This document shows positions 47,840 through 61,887 of a DNA stretch of 64,000 nt, one piece after another. The position numbers and the translations under genes were made by a program. The notes beneath the pieces were generated by a model. It worked only from the letters and a program-made list of their open reading frames with translations. It was not told the origin of the DNA and did not search any database. The stretch is taken from positions 685,663-749,662 of the forward strand of contig JAYKAV010002792.1 in NCBI GenBank assembly GCA_035582835.1, in the 5' to 3' direction. Every line of letters begins with the position of its first letter. The first letter of the stretch is position 1. The DNA is from Phoebastria nigripes (Eukaryota > Chordata > Aves > Procellariiformes > Diomedeidae).

Positions 47840-48370
47840 CTACACTTCATTTGCCTGGACCTCGAGTTCCAGAGCCCCATACCTGTTGTGTAAGGGCAAC
47901 TGGGAANGTGAGGGAGGCCGGGTGGGGGTTCGCCTGGCACNCNGAGCAGGGACCTGTTTCCATTCCCCCCCGTCTCTTAGGTCCCCTCCTTCTGCCTGGT
48001 GGCAAGAGGGCAGGGGATCCTCTGCTTCTTGCGGAGCCTCCATCTGCCGCCTTTGCCTCCGGGATGGTAGGATGTGGCTCCACCAATCTATCTCCCTCTC
48101 ACACTCCCTGATACTCCTTAACCTTTCCACTTCCTCTTTCAGCTCTGCCACCAGGCCGAGCAGATCATCCACCTGGTCACACCGCACACAGGTGTTGTCT
48201 CTGCTGCCCTCTGGTACAAGTGACAGACTCAAGCACTGCCTGCAGCCGGAGACCTGGACAGCTGTATGCTTGTGTGAGGGCTCCGTCTGGGTCGCCACGT
48301 TCCTTCTGACAATGGCTTTTGGCCAAGTGGAAACCATAGCTAGCTGTTCTTCTGGGAGGGCGATGACCAC
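47840..48370 (-). pseudogene. CR1 ORF1 N-terminal domain (zinc-knuckle plus coiled coil)
   Basis: An open stretch of 176 codons on the minus strand. Two C-x-x-C pairs (GCRQC at residues 43-46 and CVRC at 61-64) make a four-cysteine metal-binding knuckle. It is followed by a heptad-patterned helix DDLLGLVAELKEEVERLR (about residues 68-92), a typical ORF1 trimerisation-type coiled coil. A charged, disordered-looking tail (RRQRRQMEAPQEAEDP) leads to a stop at 47840, about 80 bases before the esterase reading begins, so ORF1 is split. Ns at 47907, 47941 and 47943. The first in-frame ATG would be residue 12; the first codon is GTG. CR1 ORF1 protein is expected to coat the element RNA. Confidence 0.75.
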
Positions 48371-48500
48371 TAGTTGAATTGGTTGAGTTGGCCTCTAGAG
48401 CCAGGAGGGGGGCTGCGCCCCGCTGGCTTGCCTTCCCTGTGCGCCTTGCCTGTGCAAACTGCCGCGCAAACTGCCACGCAAAATTCTGCGCCATTCTCAC

Positions 48501-51161
48501 TTCAATTGGCTGGCTTAAAAATCCATTGCCACTGCAAGAGTATTTTACTAGTTTTCAAATATTTAAGAGTTACTAGAACTGGTAGGGATGATTTTTTTTT
48601 TTCCTTCCTTTTGATGTGTGTTAAATAATGAATATTGATGCTTATATGCCTGTGTAAGGCTTGAAAGCATTCATTCTGCTTGTTTTAATAACTGTCTTTG
48701 CACACATGAAAATGTACTTGCTGTATATGTACAGAGTGAGTCTGCAAAGCCAAAGTGTCTTCTCATCATTGTTGGAAAAAGGACCATGCTGGCAGGAAAG
48801 CTTGTGTCAGTTCTTCTTCCATTTTGTCCATTTTTGTTGCACAAGGTTCATTTCTCAAGTAGCATTAGNGAGATTAATCTGTATACAGGCATTAAAGGTA
48901 TGGGTGTTTGGTTATATGATAAGACTGCACATGGTATATTGCACAATATAGGCAAACTTCAAATGAGCATAGATGCATGGTAGGAGAGGGCAATGTTTCC
49001 ACTAGCAGCAAACCACTGGAGTACAGCAGCACTGTCTCCTTACACTGACAAAGCCACCAACAGGAGAGGACATTTAGCCCATCAGCAGCAGGTGGCATGA
49101 ACTATTCTGGAGCAGGAGAAGCAATGATGCAACTCTGCTTCCTTGTGACATATAGGAGCAGCAGAACGGCAGTGTAAAATTAAGATGTTATCTGTTGTTT
49201 TAATTTTCATGATATGTGCACAATTTAACAGATCTATAAGCTATGGTTTGCAGCTGTCAATGAGGGGTCCCTGAGTTGAAAATTACTTTTTGAAGCATTT
49301 TTTCCTCATGACGAACTCCAGCTGCTGTTTTCCAAAGGCCAGATATACTGTCGGAGTTCCCTGTTGCTTATCTTGCTTATTGTCTCCATGTTTATTATTT
49401 GTTTTCTCATCTCCTTCAGTCTTGTGTCTTAGGGACCAAAGGCAGAGGGGAGGACTAAATGCACACAACATTTCTAAAGAAAAGGACAAGGAAAAGGTGG
49501 TTTTGGTTTTTTTTGGGTGACAATTCACCCTACTGTGATACCAAATTAGCTAGATGATGAGGTATATTTAACCAAATAATATAATCTAAGAAGGAAAGAG
49601 CATATTCCTTTCTTATTCTTCAGTATGACTGCTGTCCGCTGCTTGGTCAAATAACATTATTACTGTCCCAAGAGTGACTTGGGGGCATATTATTGTAGAT
49701 GACCCTGATTTATTTCCTGCAAAGAGGGATAGTGCCTTCTAACTCCATCGACCTTTTGTGCAAAAGAACATTCAGACCCAGTACCACTTTTAAGAAGAGC
49801 AGCAGCAGCAAAATTCCAATTGTCAGAAGTTAATGCAGACTCTTTTTGAAAGATGCGAGTGCTGTTGCCATGTTGGTGTATATTGTTATCTTTAAGCTGT
49901 TAATGAAGAATGAGTTCTTACACAAACAAGACAAAGAACAAGCTCCTTTATTTTATACTCTTATATATGATGTATAATTATATATAATTACAGAACACCT
50001 TTATAATTATACTTTTGTCTGAATATTTACAGATCTCATTCTATATTACCTCCTGAATGTATTTCATATTTTAGAAGCTTTCATTTTGTAACCTGTAGAA
50101 TAGACAACTCATAAGCTTGTAATAAAATGTCATTTGTGTGGGCAGAATAAACATGTTTGGTCTATATGTGAATGTATATTCATACACAGAGCACCATATA
50201 CCAGGCACGCAGCTCCATGAGGTGTGTTTAGATTTTAGATTGCCACATATAATGTCAATTTATACTACAGCTCAATTTATACAGAACTACCAAGTGATGG
50301 AACATGAACGTGCACTGCAAGCTAACTTTCCAAACCTGAAATAAACTCCACTGAAGTGGGTACCAGTAACATTAAGTGTCTTTCAGTAGTGGAAATGGAT
50401 TCTGAGATACCATGCGCTCAGGGTAATTTTGTTCTTGGGTTTTTTTGCAGTCATCCAATACTGCTTGTACAAATTTCTCAAAAGGATTCATAAAAATTAG
50501 CTCATTTCCCTTGTACAGCAAATATTACAATTTTCATTATTATGAATATTAGAAGAATGCAAGGGAATAAGGCAAAGTATATATGACTTGCTCAAAGTTG
50601 CAATGAAATTATCTTATATAATAGAGATGAAAACAGCTTGTTTGTTACAGCTTAGACAATTATTGATACTAACCTGTTTTAGCTTGTTAGCGTCAGTTAA
50701 TCGGTAATTTTTGTGTAAGCATTGTTGCTTTGACAGAATGAATTGATGTGTATGCTGATGATCATCAAGGTCTTCTGAATGAGAGCTTTACTCCTCTTTG
50801 GATCATTTAGCTCCCACTCCCAAAATTTTAGTCCTTTTATTTTTCTTGAACTGACAAGTTCCAAGCTACACAAGCCAGATGAAGGGATAGTAAAAATGGC
50901 CCAAAACGGGCTCTTGATGAGTAGGGAATTGGTCTCCGTGCATTTAAAACGCCTAGAACTTCCTAAAATCTGAACTGCCTGTTTATGTTATTTTGGAGCA
51001 AATCAAGAACACCAAGTAACAAAGGCTGGAACTCCCAGGTAAGGCAATAAATTGTTTTCATTCTGAAGACTGCTAAATGTCACCGAGACATTTCCAAGAG
51101 GTGTAATAAAAAAAATATTACTTTCATTATGTATCTCTTACAGCCCCTTCCTTCATCCACT
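48501..51161. other. AT-rich non-coding stretch
   Basis: No gene, RNA or transposon recognised. (AT)-rich runs occur near 49955-49995, and a short (CAG)n-like run occurs at 49799-49810. Confidence 0.5.
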
Positions 51162-51594
51162 AAATCATATAATCATATAATCATAGAATCATTAAGGCTG
51201 GAAAAGACCTCTAAGATCATCGAGTCCAACTGTCAACCCAACACTACCATGCCCACTAAACCATGTCCCTAAGCGCCTCATCTACATGGCTTTTAAATAC
51301 TTCCAGGGATGGTGACTCCACCACTTCCCTGGGCAGCCTGTTCCAATGCTTAACCACTCTTTCAGTAAAGAAATTTTTCCTAACATCCAATCTAAACCTC
51401 CCCTTGCGCAACTTGAGGCCATTTCCTCTCGTCCTATCGCTAGTTACTTGAGAGAAGAGACCAACACCCACCTCTATGCAACCTCCTTTCAGGTAGTTGT
51501 AGAGCGCGATAAGGTCTCCCCTCAGCCTCCTCTTCTCCAGACTAAACAACCCCAGTTGCCTCAGCCGCTCCTCATAAGACTTGTTCTCCAGACT
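51162..51594 (-). mobile_element. Young 5'-truncated CR1 LINE
   Basis: The plus strand starts with AATCATATAATCATATAATC (terminal octamers with changes), then AAGGCTGGAAAAGACCTC, the CR1 3' end. The minus-strand coding part is open for 97 codons from [20 protein letters not shown] to [10 protein letters not shown] and can be traced upstream to [13 protein letters not shown] at 51594, where it stops abruptly against unrelated sequence (TTGTGTCAAAAAAGGG). It is close to the 43.3 and 45.5 kb copies and contains no catalytic residues. No target duplication is visible. Confidence 0.9.
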
Positions 51595-54500
51595 TGTGTC
51601 AAAAAAGGGATCAAAACAATGTCCTTACAGTTAGTGCTGCCACATCTCTTTGCCCTGGGGGAAGGGAAGGGCAAATATGTGTTTTTCTGTAATTAGAGCA
51701 CTGGATCATCTACTCACTGTCACACTGTAATATTTTATTGTTGGTCTGTCGCTGACAGTGTTACTAGAACAGATCATAATCTGGGAAATGTGTTTCAGGT
51801 AGATGGCATGTATACTTTTCTATCTTGCAGCTGATAATTGTTCTTTCTGTGCAGCATGTAGATGATTACTAACCTAAAGCTTGTGAAACTACACTGAACT
51901 ACCCCTTGGCAAGGTTATTTTTGGTCAAGCTGGCAATAACACACAAATTTTCTTTGAGCACTCATTTCTGAAGCAGTTTGCTTTGTCAGGTAAAAACAAC
52001 AAGATCTGTGGGAAAGCTAAGTTTAAAATTCTGGTTCAAATATTATTGTATACTCTTGAACAGGTAAAATGTTTTTTATAAGTCTGTACATCATTAATAA
52101 CCTAATTAGAATTCATGATTTTGCCTCTGGTGTTTTCTTCTATTCTTGAAGTGCCTTTGAATTATGTATAGGTCTGAATGGTCAGATACACTTTAAAACT
52201 AAATTAAGACAAACAGGATTTCCCTTTCTCCTTTGGATATATGCCTAAAATATGTGGATTAGTCTTACCAAGTTTATACTGAGCTGATTTATATTCTACA
52301 TTAAGATTGCATGATCACCATTTAAGATGTCTATCTATGGAACCTAGCCAGTGCATGCAAGCAATACGAAAAACACTAACATCATCAATCTACCTGTTGT
52401 ATGAAATGAACAGGGAAATTAAAGATAGAGCTATAGATAGAAAACGCATTATAGCTTACGTATGTTTTGAAAGCAGTTTAACTCTGGGCAGGCATGGATA
52501 AAAGCCATTAGTATGGCTAAAGAAAATAAACTCTGAGATGATATGCAGAACTTTATGGAAATATTTGACTTCAGAGATGAACAAGAGTTTTTAGAACTTG
52601 CATTATGTGAGATGTCATTTAGGTCAGTAAATGAATCCTTTCACACCACTAAAAATTATTTTCAACAACTGAATTAATTCCTCTAATTAGATCTTACCTA
52701 ACGCCCATAATTCCTACGATAACTCAGTGTTAAGAAAGACCTTTTGTCAAGCCATCCATATTCACTAGATCTGATTACTAAAAGTAAATCTGAAGTAACT
52801 CTGTAGAAGATACTGGATTTACATCAATATACACCCAGTATCTGAAGGAAAATCAGGCTCTATCACACTGCATTATTTTGGATGACACACAGTAAATATC
52901 ATAAAGCTTTCATTTAAATCAGATACTAAGTATGAATCTGGAAAGTAATAAGACTTCAGGTTTAGAATCTTTTTTTATTTGAACAAATGTCTTATTTATT
53001 CAAATGGCAAAATCCATAAAGCTACATTACAGAATTTATCTGTGTCCTAGGTAGCATTGTGAGAATTCTCTATGAGATATTCAGTGTGCTAAAATGAAAT
53101 AAATACCCTCTTTAATGTTCAATATGACTGAAATACAAAAAAGCCTGTTAATGAAATAGTGATAAGTACAAATTAAAATAAATATTAAATATTGTTCCAA
53201 CAATAAACATGGAAATCCAGAATGGCAGCTAATGTTCTGAATGAAATTGCCTTAATATTAAAAAGCATTAGTAAAATAAAATTAGAAATGACAGTTTTCT
53301 ACCTTGCTGAAGAATAATTTACGTAACCTCAGCAGAGACATTTTGAACTAAACAGTAGCAGTTAAATATAGAATTGCAAACAAAGTGCCAGAGTATTTTT
53401 GCAAAAGCAACAGGGTTGATATTTTGTTGTTGTAATTAAGGGCACCTGGGTAATTATTTCTATTAAAAAACCTCCCTCTTAGAAATCTTTCAATTGCCAG
53501 AGCTTGTGTTTATATGAAATATAAATCTTTCTTTTGTACCAACAGTATATACTTTTCTTTCTTCCATTCTTTTTTGCCTGTATCTCTTTTTAATTTTTGT
53601 ATTTAGGCTTTTTTTTCCTCCTCTATGAAATTTTGAAGTTTAAACATTTCTCTTGTCTTAAGTTTGGATGAAAGAACTGAATGTTGAAACTCTTTGCTGA
53701 AAAAGATGACCTCGAATACCCTATTCTGACTCTGCTATCAACTGACTTTTCTGAATTATATCACTTTTTGTTCTTAGATGTTCTTGACTTCCACAGCAGG
53801 TATTGCAGTTTGTTTCTCCTTCCCTGTGAGCTAGCCATATCCCTCCTGTGATGCATGTCTGTCTCTTCCTTTGGCTAAAGTGTGGTGATGGTGCAAGAGG
53901 AAGGAAATGTCCTGAAATGATATAATATTTAATTTTTCAGGTGTTTCTTTCTAGTTGAAATACAAAATATTTCAACACTGGTTTTTTCCTAGTGGAAAAA
54001 GACAATATTTATCCTGTTAATCATTTGGGCTATTACTCTTCCTCCTACTATCCTTTTCTTATCGGGGGAAAAAAAAATCAGTGTAATATTTGATATAAGG
54101 TCTGAAAACCTTTGATTGGTGACTGTGATATTCCAAAATATAAAATGTTCATCACATACATAAATAATTCCAGACTGAAAGAATTCTGCAATAGTTATGT
54201 GAATAATGCTNTTGACTTTTAAGCATTCTTAATAACTGAATGTTATCAGTAGAAAAAAAAAATCATTTTTTGAAAGGTTGATTTTTTTTCTTGACTAATA
54301 TGACAGATAGTCGTGAAAAGTTATTTGTAGTCAGCAAATTTGAGCCTGTGTAGTATATCACAAACAGTGAAACCATTTTAATAGTGCCAAGCACTTGAAG
54401 AGAGAGGAGAGAGAAAGATATATTTTTCATTAAGACAAAGTGACTCTTTGTTGCTCTAGTTGCACAGCGTGGGTTTTCTCATAATGGCAAAAAGCCCAAA

Positions 54501-57500
54501 CCAAATTTTTTTCATTTGATGTCTAGCTAGACTTAAGACTCTTTGCTGAGATGTTTTTAGCGACATTTAAACAAGGGGTCAGAAACCTCTACAGATACAA
54601 GTATGTTGTTTAAAGCAGTTACAAACAGGAAAAAATATTATTGTAATAATATTTTATGCTCTAAGCTTTAAATCAGTCAGAGACCCATGTGATCAGATGT
54701 GTATGGTGAGATTCCAACATATCTCTTAAATATTTGATTTCAACCATTGTTTGAGTATAAGAGTGGACCTGATGGATTTAGCTTTGCCACTCTTGTTAAA
54801 ACTACTCTGCAGTAGAACTAAAAAATTAATGAAGGTGACTGCTATAAAGGTTTTAGTGTAGCTCCATCTCCTTTGTGCAAGAGTTAAGGTTCGTTTTGCA
54901 ACATACCTGGTGCTTTACAATATTCAATTGCTTCTCTTAATCTTATTGCTGTTTCCCAGATGTCCCATGCCTGCAAAATCCCATGAAGACAATTAGAATT
55001 TTTGATATTTCATGCTCTCAGGCAGACCTGAAGTATTTCTTACATTCCATCTATTTCTGTTCAGGGCACAGAAAAAATGGGATAGATCAGGAAACTGCTT
55101 AGAAATGTATATATATACACACAGAGTCAAAATTTTTGAGAAATTTGTGTTTCTATCTTATTTAAGGTGGATTCAGCCATCTCCACACAACCTTGTTTCT
55201 TCATTCAGCTTCTCATCAGGTGCTACAACCATTTCATGCTGTGTCCAATATAATTAAAAAGACATTGAGGCAGAATTATTACAAACATATTCACATGAAA
55301 ATAAATGCTTGGACAAGTGAAGAAACACTGGACGGTATGAATGGTGGTGTCATTCTGAAGAACGTTGCATTCAATGACTTTACAAAGAAAAGGCTGTGCT
55401 TTGCCTAGCTGGCTTTTGTGAAGCAGACACTGTTGCTAGCATGCTGTCAAAGCTTTGAGAGCATATCAGTGTAATGAAACCAATATTTAACTTTCTAATT
55501 CTCCCTTGGTGCTTTTTGGTAGAATTTCTGGATGGTCTGTTGAAGTCCTACCAGTCATAAACTGTTTCATTTCTTAATTTATGAGCCTTTCTTACTTTTT
55601 TTAAAAATTGTAATTAAAGTTGAGGGGTTTTTAAAATTTTAATTAGCAGCTTTGGTGTAGGGTTGGCTTTTTTTTTTTAATTATTGAGAAGGAAGCCCTT
55701 AGATGCCATTCAACATCCTTCTTGTTATCCTGACATTCATTGCCATTCATTTAATCTGTGATCTGCATAGTGCTCCTGCCTGTTTTCCTGACAAGCTGTG
55801 AATGGCGGAGGATCTCATGAGTCACTGAGTTTGGAGTACCAGACTTCTTTTCAGATTTCCCATTATCTTTTGTGGCAGAAGTCTGGGACTATAATTGTGG
55901 CATCCTCACATCTATAGCTGCCTTGGATAAAATGGTGCGTGTCATACCATACAGATATAGCAGCAAATCATCTTCTTGCCTAAGGAGGCTGGGACACATT
56001 GCCAATGAAAATAAAAAAAATGGTCAAATGTGAAGTGGAAAGCAAGCTTACACCTATGAATGGTGACTGACATATCTGTGTTTTTTATGACCTTCTAAGA
56101 TGTTACACAATGCCACTTAGCCAGTGNTTTAAAAAAAAAAAAAAATCAGGATGCTGTTATTGCCAAAAAATAATTTATTAACCTTATTTAAGATTAACTN
56201 ACATTAATACATTCAATTTATTAATCATTGGTGAGAACAATTCTGTGAATGAGCATTCTGTAAAATAACACTCTACAATGAATCTGAAAAACAGACTTAG
56301 TGGCAAACTGGGTTAACATGTTTATGGCAAGACAGGTTTTATAGCTAGAGGTAGGACTGGCATCACATTCATCCACCTTTGACAGCCAAGAAAAGGTATT
56401 CAGACACTCATTTGTTGATTGATTTGTTGTTTGGAGTAAGATTCAAGCTAACACCCCTGGTTCACTAGCAAAATATCTTCTCTGCTCTCCTTTCTATCAA
56501 GGAGAAGTTGGGGGGGGGGGTGTGTCATCTGGAAGTGTAAGTAAGAGTGGACTGAGGCAAAGAGAAAATATGCTAGGCTGCTGTAAACAACATTCAGTGT
56601 AATATTCAAACAGCCAAATACAAAGCATATATGTGACACATCCCTTGAGCTGTTGTGAGATGCTTAAGCAGGTGCTTTGTAAGTATTAATTATTTTAATT
56701 CCCCAGATCTTTAAAAATTCATCAGAGACAATAAACCTGGTTTTGAAGGATTAATATTTCCAACTAAAAATGCAGAAGTGTAGGATTTTCTTTGATTATT
56801 ATGAGGGANTATTACATTTTAGAAACTTGAGAATGTAGCTGTGAATTTATTATGATTGCTAATATGGAAAAAAAAATTCAGAAAAAAAAAAGTGTAGAGG
56901 AATACAAAAGTGGTAATATAAGACTAGAAGGATTTCAGCCACTGGTGTTACAGGAAATTTTGCCACTGGGTCCAGAATTTTGTTCTGTGGGTATTTTGTG
57001 TAGTAATCCAGTAAAATAATTTTTTGTAAGATGACAATGTTTGGAAGATTTTTGTCATATTCTGATTGTACCCGTGCTTCTGCATCCTTATCTTTGATGT
57101 GTTTTGCACCTTTATCTTTAAATGGAGGTGTGTCTTTAACAGACCACCTGCAAAGTACATTAAAGACTTTCATGGAGTCTTTCAGTGAATGACAGCAGTA
57201 GCAGTAATAGTGCAGAAACCTACTATCACTGGTTTATCATTACCTTTCATTCAGGTTATTTACTCTGCTATTGTATTTGCTAACAACAGATATGGCAGTC
57301 AGGGCTCAGAACTAACAATAATTTGTATCCTAGACTGTACCTGGTAAAAAGTTTCCATTGTGGGCTATCAGAGAGCCATCACACTATGCTATATTTACCA
57401 GGGGAAGAGAAAAGTGATAGGGAATGTTTGCATTTCTTACCCAGTTATACCAATAAAGCAAATGAGCTTGATTTATAGCAAATAAGGGGTCTTGTAAAAC

Positions 57501-60500
57501 AGAAGAGTCCAAATAATATTTCCTTGCATCTCTGTGGGCACAACTCAGACTGGTGTCATATCTTGTGTTTTCTTTCTCTGTTTAAATTTCTAACTGCTAG
57601 GAAGGATTTTCATCCTGTAGCACGGCTTGAATATAAAGCATTCTCATATAAAAAACAATTTATGTGGGGTCATAATCTCTCCCTAAGCATAGCCTATAGT
57701 TGTGATATGCGTTCTGTAGAGATTTGCTAGAGCTGAGTATGAATCCGAAATCAAGAGTACTGAAAGAGTGATAACAAAAAGCACAGCCTCAGAGATGCAC
57801 TGCTTGCTGCAGTCTTCTCTCTTCTAGGAAGGACCACTACATCTACCATTATGAATCCAATACAGATTACAAACACAGAACATGAAAGTGCAAATAAACC
57901 CTAAAAAACTCTGTTGTTTCTGCTGCCACCAGACTTTTTTGGGTATTTGTGCCCCGGATCTCTCAATCATTGAAACGGAAAAGTTTTGTTGTTTTTCACT
58001 AACACACTCTACTAGGAGTACTACTCAGGACTTGGGACACGTGGCTTTCCTAGAAACCTGTTGTAGGTCTCTTTTTTTGCCTTCAAACAATTACTTTGGG
58101 CAAGTAATTTCTCTCTGCCTTTCTTCCCAAAGTCTATGCTGGGGATTATGTTTCCTCCTTGTTTAGCACAAGACTGAATGTTGAGGTGACAAATGCCACA
58201 TAAGATCCTGCACAGGACAAAAAATTTGAGAGCACTGTTTGTACACCTAATTTTGATTTCTATGTCCTTTTCAGCATTTAGAACAAACACTTATAGTCTT
58301 GAATATGGATTTGGGGAACCCCACAGCACATGGCTGTCCCTCCAATACTCTTGATATCCTCAAATAGAATAGATTTTCAAAAACAATGGGAGAAATACAG
58401 CTAGAGAAGGAAAATCTTTCTGCCTTTCTCTCTCAAAAGTAATTGATATTAAGTCACCTGTAAATTGTAAACTTACAGAAAAATTGTAAATTTTTGTCTC
58501 TGTCTTTTTCAACTGTTCACTTGTTCATAGGAAATAATTTCTTGATTTACTTTTGCTGTATAATTTTGCAAGTAAGAGAGGGCAATTACATTTGTGTGCA
58601 GGATAATGAAGAGTGTCTATATGACACCAATACAGACTTGGTCTCCAGACTATTAATTTTTGATGCTTCAACATGTAAAACATATTATATGTTCTCTTGT
58701 TTTCCTTGGTAGCTTTTAAAGAAATGCTTTTAACGCTTTAGCTAAAAAATAAAAAGAACTTCACAGAAGGACATCTGCTATGGGATACAGTAAGATACGA
58801 CATTTCACTTAAGTTTTTCTTTATGGAGGAAGGGGCTGAATAAAGAAGATAGGAACACAACCCGTACACTTCCTCCCCGGCCCCCCTTCCCCCTCCCTCC
58901 CAGTTTAATAACCCAAAGGTAAACTGCCTAAATATTTAATCACCTATGGCTTCTACAGAGTAAATAGAGAGATGTTCTTGTACAGAAAGGCACATCATCT
59001 ACCTTAGGCATGTGTCTTAGAATGATATAACTCTCAGGGACAACTGTCTCTGTTGACTATAGAAAGCCTAGGGTGTCATTTTGGGCAAGACAGCACATGA
59101 TAGCTTAAATGAATGACGCCCTGGATGTATAATGGTGAAATTGTATTTTGCCTTAAAACAAACTGCTGTGGAGAGACAGCCTGCACTCCGTGTCATAATG
59201 TACTCCTTCGAGACCTTGTGGGCCGTGAAACTACTGTGTTCAACCAAAATTTCTGGAGTAAGCTCTTCACCATGGCACTTGAAGAATGGCTTTTCTCAGC
59301 TGTCCCTTTCATAGAGAGCTTCATAACACTGCTAAATAAAAAAAAACATCTCTTGGTTCTGTAGGAAATTTATTAGGAACTACGCAAAGCTCTAAGTGGT
59401 GGAGGATGATGAATCATATGTCGGGTTTTGAAAGTGTCCTTTGCAGAAAAAGCACCAGTACATGTTTCTCCATACTTTAATTTAGCTAATGTACCATTTA
59501 GAGAAAAGGTAAAATNGGAAGACTGAGAAAAACATCGGACTTTGAACCGCCGTTCTCTGGAAGATTTATTTTTTAGGTGTTTTTTTGAAAGTTTTTTAGC
59601 AAATACATCTTCTACAATATCATAAAAAAAGCTGCTCTATAGACTAGAGAGGCTCCACCAAAGCCTGGAAATGAAATATGCTGCTGTTCTAAGAGGATCA
59701 CACCCATCTCCGAAACTCGAGTTTGAAAGTCTAGGTTATATCTTGATCTTGCATGGAATCTTACATTGAAAGAACATTATCAAGGTTTCTAGGTCATGTA
59801 ATTAGAAGTTAAAAAATCATAAAATTTAGTTGTTTGTGAGAGTTGCATTCAGTTCTCCAGCTGGAATCAGATTCTCATATTTTCCTTACTATGAATTTTG
59901 TTGTTTTATTCACTACTCAGGTTTCAGATTCTGAAAATATACAAACTAAAGATCTGACAAAGACCTGTTTTTTGTTTGTTGGNTTTTTTTACAACATAAT
60001 GCAGAATCTCCCTTTTTCCTCATGAGCTGGTCAAGACTAGAACACCATGGAAAAAATAACAGGCAATCATGAAATTAAACTTCAGGACATACCATACAGA
60101 TCTCAGATCAAACAGCTAAGCAGCCTGTAGCTCTGCTTGGGACACAACTACAAGAGGAAGGAAACCTGGCACACATTCAGAGCACACAAGTTATCTTGCA
60201 TTAATTCCCTGTGTGGACAAGTGCTAGTGCACAGTCAAAATGAAACAGCTTATCTCATCTTTCAAAAGTGTAAGTTACCGTTACACTCAGCAGTGTCAGA
60301 GAAAGCCCAGTGCAGTTAGGTGAAACACACTGGAGTTGTAAGAAGATGGCAAATGCTCTGTGAGGATGTATTATTCTGTGTGGATGCATTTGCAAGCTAT
60401 TCATCCATAGGAACTGTGAGGGTAAAGAAAATTGTCAGAGCAGTTCCCTACAATCTCTGAAGTGTCCCAAGTGAAAAAAAAAAAAACCTTGTGTCTGAAT

Positions 60501-61887
60501 AAATTGATTTTTAAAGTTTATTGTTTGAAGACATATTCTGTGTTTTTATTGGTTTTGCACAAGAAGTGTCATGACACTGATATGACTTCTTTTTGAAGCC
60601 TAGTTCCTTGAACAAGGCAAGGCACCAAAGTTTGTCAAAGATAAGGCTGCCAGAATTTTGTAATGGGAAAAAGTTTGCATTTTTGCTCTGTACCTCTGGC
60701 AATAATGAACCATTTTAGTTGTTTCATATTTTGTTTTTAAACATTTCTCAGGCAGACACTGAACCTGAAAGGCAGTTAAATAGTTTGAATTACATGGCGT
60801 TGAAATAAATGAAAATTGATTTTTACAGTGGAAAAAGTCTTTCAATTCCAGTGACAAAAGATGCCGTTTGTATTACTGAAGAGATGAAGGAATATTAGGG
60901 GGAGAAGAAACCCTAAAAGATCTAGTATTTAATCTTTTTTTAGTTTAGAAATATATAACTGAGAATTATAACATGATTTTTTTCCCATTGATCTAGTTTA
61001 AAATTAATTGCAGGACTGGTGTCAGTAACATACCATCTAGTAGAAGTTCTATATGGGACTATCAGGTAGGAGGCAAATTCAGGTGTTAATGGGGATTCCT
61101 AATAACTTAGTATGGTTTCCTTGGAGTTTCAGGTAAAGAATAAAAAATCCCAAACTATTTCCTAATGTGATTGAGAAACTTGACTGAAATCTCAAACTCA
61201 AAATCTAACGTAAAACTCGTGGAAGCAAATATCCATGTTGTTTTATAAAGAATTTAATTCATGCAGTTTCACAGACATTTTACAGTTAAGTAACTGTGTG
61301 TACTAACAGAAAAACAGATCCCATTTGCATCTGGATTTTTAAATGAGTATTAAGGTATATGCACTAGAAACTTTTATACACTCTTCCATCTAGGAAATAA
61401 ATGTGAGATGCTGATTTTTTTTGGCTCATTAGAGCTAAGCAACTCATCCTGGATTTGTAATATGATTGCTAAGTTGGGCTTTGTGATAAACTCCATGCCG
61501 TTATATGAGAAAAAAGGGGCTAAGAAATTTAAGTCATGATGAGAACACATACATTTGTGGGCCACTAATAGCTTCACAAGACAAGGACAATAGTTTTAAC
61601 TTGGTTGAATGGTGGAAGGATTGAAGAGAGACTTGGGTAACTACAAGGCATTTTGTTTCCCCTGTGCTCCTGCCCCAGTCATAGGAAGGGAGATGCAGGC
61701 AGAATTGAAGATTGCTCAAAATTAAGACATTAATTGGGCATCAGGCTTGTGGTCATAGGCTCAAAAACCTTTCTTTTACTGCCAGGGAGGGTCATGAGCT
61801 CCTAGGAAGGGAGTGAATAATCAAATGTCTGCTCTCTTTTTAAGTACGATGTGACAAATACTCTCAGAAAGCTCCCTGGTATAATTT
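51595..61887. other. Long AT-rich stretch, no gene seen
   Basis: Ten kilobases with no recognised repeat family, RNA gene or domain. G11 at about 56509-56519, an A-run at 56129 and the C-rich run at 58874-58901 are the main landmarks. Open frames seen are short and uninformative. Confidence 0.5.
58874..58901 (-). repeat. G-quadruplex motif on minus strand
   Basis: The minus strand reads GGGAGGGAGGGGGAAGGGGG followed by G and CC, with four or more runs of at least three Gs and loops of one or two bases. It satisfies the standard G3+N1-7 pattern. No gene lies next to it. Confidence 0.75.

Larger units (their letters stand above)
45492..48500 (-). mobile_element. Young, nearly full-length CR1 with an internal deletion
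   Basis: Minus-strand element of about 3 kb. From its 5' side: GC-rich leader (48500-48380), ORF1 with zinc-knuckle, coiled coil and esterase (48370-47253), the start of the ORF2 endonuclease (47160-46985), an abrupt jump to the middle of the reverse transcriptase (46975 onward), and the 3' end with terminal octamers (TAGAATCATAGAATCATAG at 45492). About 1.1 kb of endonuclease and RT is absent when compared with the older copy at 6.6-10.7 kb. It is one of the few copies here to keep ORF1 and a leader, which is rare because most CR1 insertions are truncated. The 5' boundary is approximate. More than a dozen Ns fall within it. Confidence 0.88.
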
